A stretch of 14,769 bases of DNA. Source: Mycoemilia scoparia. Its lineage: Eukaryota; Kickxellomycota; Kickxellomycetes; Kickxellales; Kickxellaceae. The notes under the pieces are model-generated. The model was not told where the DNA came from. It was given only the letters and a program-made list of their open reading frames with translations, and did not search any database. Position numbers and translations under genes: made by a program. Position 1 is the first letter of the stretch; the number at the start of each line of letters is the position of its first letter. The stretch is from assembly GCA_027575805.1 (NCBI GenBank), contig JANBPU010000361.1, positions 1-14,769 on the forward strand, given 5' to 3'. This document shows, piece after piece, positions 9,178 through 14,769 of the stretch.

Positions 9178-9492
9178 TTTAAGGTTGTTGGTCAATCCAA
9201 AGGAGGTACCTATATTCTACAGGACCTCAACAACCAATTACTCCCACACAATATACCCCCATCAGCACTTTCATCCCTGTTATTGGACCCAATCGAGTTC
9301 AAAGATACTTATGAAGTAGAGAGTATCCTTAACCACAAGGCAACCAAAAGTGGTCATGAATATCTTGTTAGATAGAAAGGATACAGGTCAGATGAAGATA
9401 GTTGGGAACCAACTGATAATTTTATTCAAACTGATGTAATTAAGAAATACTGGTCACATATCAGTAAAGCTTATCCCCATTTACAAGACTAG
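9178..9492 (+). pseudogene. Chromovirus integrase C-terminus: GPY/F remainder and chromodomain
   Basis: Continuation of the integrase after the solo LTR. The 535-bp insertion (LTR plus one duplicated 5-mer) accounts for the shift from frame 0 to frame 1. It reads FKVVGQSKGGTYILQDL (rest of the GPY/F module), then the chromodomain YEVESILNHKATKSGHEYLVR, a TAG (9373-9375), KGYRSDEDSWEPTDNF, and ends at TAG 9490-9492. Chromodomains of this family read YLV[K/R]WKGY, so the TAG replaces the conserved Trp of the aromatic cage by one G-to-A change. The domain normally binds methylated histone H3 tails and steers insertion to heterochromatin. An apparent ORF beginning at 9025 includes LTR bases and is not the natural start. 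Confidence 0.88.
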
Positions 9493-9499
9493 AGGGGAG
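9491..9499 (+). other. Polypurine tract of the chromovirus
   Basis: AGAGGGGAG lies directly between the pol stop codon and the TG that opens the 3' LTR. This is the position and composition of the primer site for plus-strand DNA synthesis in LTR retrotransposons. Confidence 0.75.
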
Positions 9500-9684
9500 T
9501 GATGTGATATTATCACATAAATAATACCCATAATTAGGTAAATTATGGAAGCATAATTGTCTTACCCTGTTTTTCCCTGTTGATTGTTTTTACAGATTCA
9601 TTTTACAGTTTTATTATTTTACTTAATAATAAATCCTAGTCTCACAGAACTCCCTTGTTCTTTTTAGACCCTTAGAATCACACA
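9500..9684 (+). repeat. 3' LTR of the chromovirus (about 185 bp)
   Basis: Opens TGATGTGAT straight after the polypurine tract and closes ATCACACA, giving near-matching inverted ends. An AATAAA-type signal sits in TTAATAATAAATCC near 9630. A second copy of this LTR, minus strand and interrupted, is found at 12087-12789 and shares the ACCCATAATTAGGTAAATTATGG, TTACCCTGTTTTTCCCTGTT and CCCTTGTTCTTTTT blocks, which confirms that this is a repeat unit. The exact left end could be 9500 or 9503. Confidence 0.78.
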
Positions 9685-10788
9685 GATGGCTGCCTATCTA
9701 TTGTTTGCAACTATATCAGGAAGGTCCTTAATAAGCTGGCACCAACCAACCCCACTAGCCCACTTATACCTACTGGTACCAACAAGCTATTTTATAGTTA
9801 TATACCTTATCCCAACCACTTTGGGATTGTTGTGCTTATCATGGAGGATATCCTTGCCATCATGCAGAAGCCACTCTATTACAATGGCAGACCATACAAC
9901 TGGTCTACCGCAAAGGGTGATGTCCAATTTGTCACCTTCAGGAAGCTACCCTTGAATATTACTGCTGGTCATATCCATGCTACCACAAAGTACCTTGGCA
10001 ACTTATCCAACCTCCAGAAATTTGAATTGTCTGATAGTAAAGCTTGTTTTGGTAGCTACTGGACTGCAATGCTACACCCCAAACCTGACTGTCCTTCATT
10101 TCTGTTACCTATCAAATTCAATGGTAATGAGAAGGAGTATTGGGTTTTGCCAGTTTCATCCTGCCTTATATGCTATGACTGTGGTTGCATCAACCTGAGG
10201 AGTAGCTCTTGCAACTGTGCCCAGATCGAACTATCTGTACGCCATTCGGCAACTCTGGGCAAGATCTCCCATGACACCTCACTGACACAGGAAGCCATCA
10301 TAATGAAGCATGCCCTATCTAGCATTCAGGACACTAACAGGGCTCCAAACACACCCCCTTCTATCATCAATATCAGCTCCCTGACTGTCTTAGGAGCCTC
10401 TAAAGGAAAGGCTGCCTCCAGAACTAAAACCTCCTCAAGCTCTCCTATGGCCAAGATACTTGCTAGAGCTACCCTGACCAAGCCCAGTCCCCTGAGAACA
10501 AGTCACTTACCACTATCTGCAACTAACTCCAAAGTATAGGATAACTTGGTACCTGTAGTGAAGTCTACCTTGACATCTACTACTTCCATGCACAAACAGA
10601 TGATTGTAGCCAGGATTCTTGAAGTATATATATCTACCCTGTTAGCAGCATTGGAGATTGCAGATGCTAAGTATAGACTCATTAAGGCTAAGATCCTACC
10701 AAATACCAACAAGAGCACCAGATGCCCATGGTTAGCCAAGCTCCCCATCAATTACAAAGAGAGGGGAGCTAAGGCTTGGCAATACTGA
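9685..10788 (+). pseudogene. LINE-2 ORF1 protein with CX2CX9CXC motif
   Basis: An open frame starts right after the chromovirus LTR (DGCLSIVCNYIRKVLNKL) and runs to a TAG at 10537-10539, then on in the same frame to TGA at 10786-10788. A GTG at 9832 has been taken as a start by frame only; the real start is upstream and lost. A segment YNWSTAKGDVQFVTFRKLPL followed by a helix-like stretch suggests an RRM-like beta-alpha-beta fold (inference). Near 10042-10130 come YWTAMLHPKPDCP and LPIKF, then CYDC...CNC at 10171-10218 (C-X2-C-X9-C-X-C). The next part is Ser/Thr/Lys rich, and the end is Leu/Ala rich. The same blocks occur in LINE-3 ORF1. The likely role is binding element RNA; this is inferred from position only. 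Confidence 0.7.
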
Positions 10789-12086
10789 AACCTCCTGCCA
10801 TTACTAAAGGCATCATTTCACCAGAACTGCCTGAATAAGGCACTGAATCCTCCTTTCCTCCTTCTCCATCTAAAATAACTAGCCCCACAATAAACCAAAA
10901 AAATATAAAAAATGACAGCCGCCCTGTTGCAAAAATACAAAAAAATATCCCAACAGCCCAGGAAAACCCTGAATGTCTACTAATTTGTCTCCTGTCCTTT
11001 AACCTTCGTGGCCTAGGAAGTATCTGCACCAAACAAAGTGAGAAACTCTCTTACCTGAGAACGATCATCTGTGCAAAAGATAACAAGCCCGACATCGTCT
11101 GCCTCTAAGAGTGCAACTCCTGTGAGTTCCCAGCAGAGATATTCAACTATAACCTCCCAGCATACTACACCCGTCACAGTCTAATAAACACTTCTCTGTC
11201 TAAGCATGATGTTGCAATTCTAGTCAAGAAATCATTTGCTGAGATTACCCTTGTCCCTTCAATGTGCACCACTCAAACTTGCATAGTCCTTATCAATGCC
11301 TTCTCCTTGGCAATCATCAACACCCACTGTAACACTCCTCCACAAATCAATGATATCTCGTCAATCCATAAACATGCCACCAAACTCCAAGTCGCAGGCT
11401 GGAATGTCCTGATTACAGGTGACTTCAACATGGCCCATGTGCCCTCTGACTGCTACCTCAAAACCTCAAACAATATAGACCTAGCTCCCTGTGTCTCAGC
11501 ATTCAACAATATGATAGATGATCTGGGCCTTGTTGACCTGGCCAGCCATCTCCACCATACTCCAGATACCCCCACTACACACACTGGCAACCAGTACTCT
11601 CACCTCTTCACATACAACCACAACAGCAAATCAAAGAATGACTCCTGGGTCTCTCATATCGATTATATTCTTATCCCAGTACCTCTGGCATGCCATCTGG
11701 GGACCACTTATACCACTCTTCCTCACACTGGCCAATCTAACCACAAATCTCTACATGCTTTCCTGCCCATGTCTTCCAAAGCCTCTAGCAACTTCGTTCA
11801 CCGAAACTACAGAGTCCCACCCAAGACATTCTCTAACTGGCAGTACTTCATACCCATCAAGAAAATTCTCACTCATCATCTCTAACTCATAATGGATAAT
11901 CACAACCCTAATCTATTCCTGGTCTTTGAGGAGGCACTCAACTCTATAGTCAACTACTCTCATGAGCAAGACAAAAAGAAAGACAAACTATAACATAAAC
12001 TCCTAGGCTAGCTGATCAAATCACACTCTAAACTTTTATACTAACAATCCACCAACTTCACTTAGGCCCAAAATAGCAAGATCCAG
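10773..12086 (+). pseudogene. LINE-2 ORF2, endonuclease domain and linker
   Basis: The frame opens at 10773, overlapping the end of ORF1 by 16 nt, with a Pro/Ser-rich lead-in (stop TAA at 10836-10838). It then reads LSFNLRGLGSICTKQSEKL, DIVCL, TAA at 11106-11108, ECN. The Glu after the TAA is the catalytic one, so the TAA probably replaced the usual Gln. Next are AIINTH, TGDFNMAH (about 11415-11440), SHIDYILIP (about 11655-11685) and QSNHKSLHAF. The last normally reads SDH; here Asp is Asn (AAC at 11739-11741), a G-to-A change in an active-site residue. After TAA 11883-11885 the same frame still shows linker-like sequence (FEEALNSIVNY, QNSKIQYEILKV) with several stops. An ORF view starting at 11262 misses the first third. 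Confidence 0.82.
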
Positions 12087-12244
12087 TATGAGATTCTAAA
12101 AGTCTGAAAAAGAACAAGGGGGTTCTATGAGACTTAAATTTATTATAGTGTAAAATAATAAAAATGTAAAAGAATCTACAGAAACTATTAACAGGGAAAA
12201 ACAGGGTAAGATAGCTATGCTTCCATAATTTACCTAATTATGGG
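12087..12244 (-). repeat. Chromovirus LTR, minus strand, 3' part of the LTR
   Basis: The reverse complement matches 9525-9684: ACCCATAATTAGG, AATTATGGAAGCATA, TTACCCTGTTTTTCCCTGTT, TTATTATTTTA, AATAAATT and CCCTTGTTCTTTTT in order. The outer end reads GAATCTCATA on the minus strand against GAATCACACA in the other copy. It breaks at 12244, where the composite LTR element begins, and resumes at 12761. Confidence 0.78.
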
Positions 12245-12760
12245 TGTTAGGCCATAGCCAACATGATGCACTCTGAACAATCCAAAATGGAATTAGTTTG
12301 TCCTGAATGATTCAGAATCATTCTGATCAACTTTTAGTTGATCAAGTAGAATTCTAATATAAGGATTGTTGGGCCGTGACCATTCATGCCCACATACAAT
12401 AACCCAGAATCATTCTGAATCATAGTGATCTATTCATTTTCATTAGTACTTTCTTTTATTAGCAGTTTTATAATAATTTTGAGAGATAGGACTCTCATTT
12501 TACCTTTCAACCACAACTTTATTTGAATAAATAACAGTATGCTAGTGTATAAAAGGTAATGAAGATAGTGAAACTCTTTATTGAACTAACTAAACTTATT
12601 AAAAAGAAAAGTAAGGATTATAATCCTTGTATCAGAATTCTGGTTGATCCAAGATCACTCTAATTAACTAAAAGTTGATCAGAATGGTTCTGAATCATTC
12701 TGGACAAACTAATTCCATTCCAAATTGTTCATGGCAGATCATGTTGGCTACAGCCTAACA
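12245..12760. mobile_element. Palindromic composite of A and B LTR fragments (516 bp)
   Basis: Three blocks: 12245-12366 is the 5' end of an A LTR in plus orientation (TGTTAGGCCATAGCCAACATGAT). 12367-12502 is the 5' part of a B LTR, plus (TGTTGGGCCGTGACC). 12503-12760 is the 5' half of an A LTR in minus orientation, ending AGCCAACATGATC's complement and GCCTAACA. The outer A arms are inverted repeats of about 120 bp, so the element looks like a TIR transposon. It sits inside a chromovirus LTR. The left flank is ATGGG; the right flank AGTAC would fit a decayed duplication (ATGGGTAC minus TGG). Confidence 0.72.
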
Positions 12761-12789
12761 AGTACTATTTTGTGAAAATAGTCACCAAA
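12761..12789 (-). repeat. Chromovirus LTR, minus strand, 5' end after the interruption
   Basis: GTACTATTTTGTGAAAATAGTCAC aligns with the expected continuation GTATTATTTATGTGATAATATCAC of the split LTR. Together the two pieces make about 187 bp, the length of the 9500-9684 copy. No polypurine tract follows, so this was a 5' LTR or a solo LTR. Confidence 0.65.
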
Positions 12790-13230
12790 TATGATTTCAC
12801 TGCCTTCCCTATAAGGCTTATTATGGTAATGATTCCCCTTTCCCCTTTTTGTATAGGACAATGATTAGCTACTTCCCTTTTGTCTTCTACTATTATTATT
12901 TTTACTTTTATTCTTATTTTATGATAATAGCCAGTTTCCTTTGGCTAAGCAGGCAGTTTATTATTCTGCCTTCCCATAATTCCTATTTATCCTAAATACT
13001 GGCATTACCTACTATTTCCTTGTTTTAAGATAAAAGAGTGCTGAACAAGTTTCCCTTTCAATAAAATATTCCCCCCTATTTCTACTGTTTTGCTGACTCT
13101 AAGGACACACTGGTCCTCCCCTGCTATTTTATTTTATTTAGGATATGCTGAATCCTGCTGCTGTTTCCCTTTATTTCTCCCTACATTTCATTTATTTTCT
13201 CTTATTTTATTATTTATTTCTTATCTTATC
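12790..13230 (+). other. T-rich leader, probable 5' UTR of LINE-3
   Basis: Pyrimidine- and T-rich sequence without coding potential, directly upstream of the ATG at 13231. Position and the following ORF1 suggest a LINE 5' untranslated region, which often carries an internal promoter, but I recognise no specific promoter element. The small ORF at 13090-13317 starts at an arbitrary TTG upstream of the ATG. Confidence 0.35.
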
Positions 13231-14216
13231 ATGACCCACAACAAGCCCACCAAAATTAAGAGCAACCCAAATTCTATTCCTGCTAGGAGCTCTATATTTT
13301 TATTTTTGATCATTTGATTTTTTATACTTACAAAAATTTCATATCAGAAAATAAAAAGTGTATCTACTTTTTTAAGATGATTCTATCCCACCCATCCCTT
13401 TCCTATGCCAATATCATTATATCCATCCCTGTTGAGGCATCTGGTAATGGTCCTGTCACAGCCAGGGAATTCCAAGAAAGAGCTTCCTGAAATAGTAGCA
13501 AATAGGGCCAATTTCAAAATTCCAAGAAATCGACCAACATTCCCAGCCAAATTTGAAATGTGCAAAATGAAAGTCTAGCAACAAAGCTCCCACAGCTCGC
13601 TGTTGTGCTCCCTGACACTGTCAGAGGTCACCTAATGATCCTGAAGAAACACCTTGTATCCATTCTAAGCAAGAATGATGATGACAGTTCCAAAATAACC
13701 AAAAACCGAAAAAAACTGAAATACAAGACAAAAATACTAAAAAAATCTATCTATGGCTACCAACTAAAGCCTATCTACATCAGAGTAGTCACGACCATGC
13801 TAGCAGCAACCAAACTGCTACTGCAGAGCCCACTCATTGTTGATGGTTCAGTATTCCCATGGGCAACTCCACAAGGGAGCATATATGTGCTAGTCCTCAA
13901 AGACTTACCCCTGGAGGTCGCTCTATACAGAATCATAGCTGCCCTCCACAGTCACAGAACCATAATACACCTTACAAAATTCAGTGCTAAGGACAGATCC
14001 TGGGTAGGCAATTGGACAGCCTTACTCCAAAAGAGCACTGATGGCCCAATCCCAACTATAATCAGTTTTCATAGTGACTAGACCAAGTTTGAAGTTCTTC
14101 CTGCTTACATGTATACTAGCTGCATAGATTGTGGTGTAATAGTAATGAAAGGCAGAGAGTGCCAGTGTCTCTTAGATCAGGGCACTGATTATACAACAAC
14201 TCCCCATATAAACTGA
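13231..14216 (+). pseudogene. LINE-3 ORF1 protein, decayed, with CX2CX9CXC motif
   Basis: A plausible start ATG at 13231 gives MTHNKPTKIKSNPNSIPARSS, then a stop at 13315-13317. Coding-like pieces follow in shifted frames: ANIIISIPVEASGNGPVTAREF near 13410-13480, and PEIVANRANFKIPRNRPTF near 13490-13545. From 13560 one frame runs to TAG 14079-14081 and on to TGA 14214-14216. It holds FPWATPQGSIYVLVLKDLPL, NWTALLQKSTDGP, VLPAYMYTS and CIDC...CQC (14121-14168), which match LINE-2 ORF1 in order and spacing. A Lys-rich stretch near 13690-13760 may bind RNA. At least two frameshifts and one in-frame stop make it dead. The Ser/Lys-rich C-terminal part seen in LINE-2 is missing. Confidence 0.7.
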
Positions 14217-14341
14217 AATATATAAAGTTAGTAGTAAAAAATGTTATTGTTTATTCTTATCTAAGTTGTACTAAAATACTACTAATATGATAAGATATGC
14301 TGAATTATGGGTATTTATAATGTATCTTGAGTAGTAATATA
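14217..14341 (-). repeat. Possible decayed chromovirus LTR remnant
   Basis: GATAAGATATGCTGAATTATGGGTATTTA (14289-14317 region) resembles GGTAAGATAGCTATGC...AATTATGGGTATTATTT of the minus-strand chromovirus LTR. The similarity is short and gapped, so this is tentative. The rest is AT-rich and unrecognised. Confidence 0.3.
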
Positions 14342-14769
14342 TGACAGACCAGGGTCATCCAGGATGAGCCTCAACTGTTCTGGGGAGTTGTCTCTGAAAG
14401 ACTTTCATTCTGAATGGTTAGGAATCATTCAGAATGGGAGTGAAGGGTAAAGCACAAGGGTACATGAATAGCAGAATAGAATAAGATCATTCAAAATGAT
14501 TCTGAACGGGGAAGGGGAATGTGATAAAGGATATCAATAGGGAATTGTCTAGAATGATAATGGACAGAAAAGAATGATCTTAAATGGATAATAATAATAA
14601 GGTATAACTATAACTCTTCAAATCCTTTCAACCATAACTTTATTTTTGAATAAATAAAAGTATGATTTTATAAAAGGTAATGAAGATAGCGAAAACTCTT
14701 CATTGAACTAAACTAAACTAATAAAAGGTAAATGAGGAATGCAGTCCTCAGCTTATAATCATGATTGAT
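14342..14769 (-). repeat. LTR, subfamily A, minus strand, cut by the window end
   Basis: On the minus strand it ends GATGACCCTGGTCTGTCA at 14342. Moving inward it shows the GAACAGTTGAGGCT block, GAATGATTC-like motifs, AATAAA with GTTATGGTTGAAAGGATTTG, and the stem-loop at 14679-14704. About 428 bp are visible; the TGTTAGGC start would lie beyond 14769. Whether it is solo, or the 3' LTR of a full element, cannot be told: an internal region on the far side would lie outside the window. The near flank is ATATA. Only two CpG are seen. Confidence 0.82.

Larger units (their letters stand above)
7920..9684 (+). mobile_element. Ty3/gypsy chromovirus, 3' half only
   Basis: Contains the integrase core, the GPY/F motif, a chromodomain, a polypurine tract and the 3' LTR. 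No gag, protease, RT, RNase H or 5' LTR is present, so the 5' half was deleted before or with the LINE fragment to its left. The right edge falls directly in LINE-2 ORF1 coding sequence at 9685, which suggests the element once inserted into LINE-2. A younger solo LTR lies inside it (8643-9172). Confidence 0.85.
9685..12086 (+). mobile_element. LINE-2: non-LTR retrotransposon, 5' and 3' truncated
   Basis: Carries the C-terminal bulk of ORF1 (9685-10788) and the endonuclease plus linker of ORF2 (10773-12086). Its left edge coincides with the end of the chromovirus LTR and its right edge with the end of a second, minus-strand LTR of the same chromovirus. No RT is present. It is a different family from LINE-1, but the same as the fragment at 7576 (endonuclease) and related to LINE-3 (ORF1). 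Confidence 0.78.

Noticed and set aside
9686..9955. 89-residue frame MAAYLLFATISGRS...
   Set aside because: It overlaps LINE-2 ORF1, whose frame is homologous to LINE-3 and continues long after this one stops.
12245..12760. Ordinary TIR DNA transposon or MITE
   Set aside because: Each block aligns to LTR subfamilies A or B, so the inverted ends come from LTR rearrangement and not from a transposase family.
1..14769. CRISPR array, bacterial operon or phage features
   Set aside because: The short repeats (GAATGATTC variants) are degenerate, irregularly spaced and inside LTRs. The elements and tRNA style are eukaryotic.

Overview
The window looks like a gene-poor, AT-rich piece of a eukaryotic nuclear genome, most likely a fungus. 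The first 34 bases are the 3' part of a tRNA very like fungal tRNA-Phe. Almost everything else recognisable is retrotransposon debris of fungal type: a Ty3/gypsy chromovirus (integrase, GPY/F motif, C-terminal chromodomain), non-LTR LINEs (endonuclease plus reverse transcriptase) and solo LTRs. An early-diverging fungus such as Mucoromycota is my guess from composition and element mix, not something the sequence proves. I see no intact host protein gene.

Layout. 1-34 is the tRNA remnant with a T-rich terminator. 52-1191 has no recognisable gene. 1192-1705 (minus) is an LTR of subfamily B with an imperfect 5-bp target duplication. 2209-2704 (plus) is an LTR of subfamily A. About 2920-7401 (minus) is LINE-1, whose ORF2 still carries all catalytic motifs but has three in-frame stops and a 171-bp insertion (R1, 7-bp target duplication). 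A second copy of that element (R2, 7402-7575) sits where LINE-1 meets, head to head, a plus-strand endonuclease fragment of another LINE family (7576-7772).

From about 7920 to 9684 lies the 3' half of a Ty3 chromovirus: integrase core, linker, chromodomain, polypurine tract and 3' LTR. A 530-bp solo A LTR with a perfect GCCCT duplication interrupts it exactly in the GPY/F motif. From 9685 to 12086 runs LINE-2 (plus), with ORF1 and the endonuclease part of ORF2. LINE-2 is followed by a second, minus-strand Ty3 LTR (12087-12789), which is itself split by a 516-bp palindromic composite made from A and B LTR pieces. From about 12790 to 14216 is LINE-3, a T-rich leader plus a decayed ORF1 homologous to LINE-2 ORF1. 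A minus-strand A LTR starts at 14342 and runs off the window.

The region is best read as a nested transposon graveyard with several time layers. The A LTR copies differ strongly in CpG content (20 in the copy with a perfect target duplication, none that I see in the 2209 copy), which suggests methylation-linked decay. The less ordinary signals are the small R element, the CX2CX9CXC motif shared by the two ORF1 proteins, the palindromic composite LTR with a microhomology junction, and two inverted-repeat structures conserved among the LTRs.
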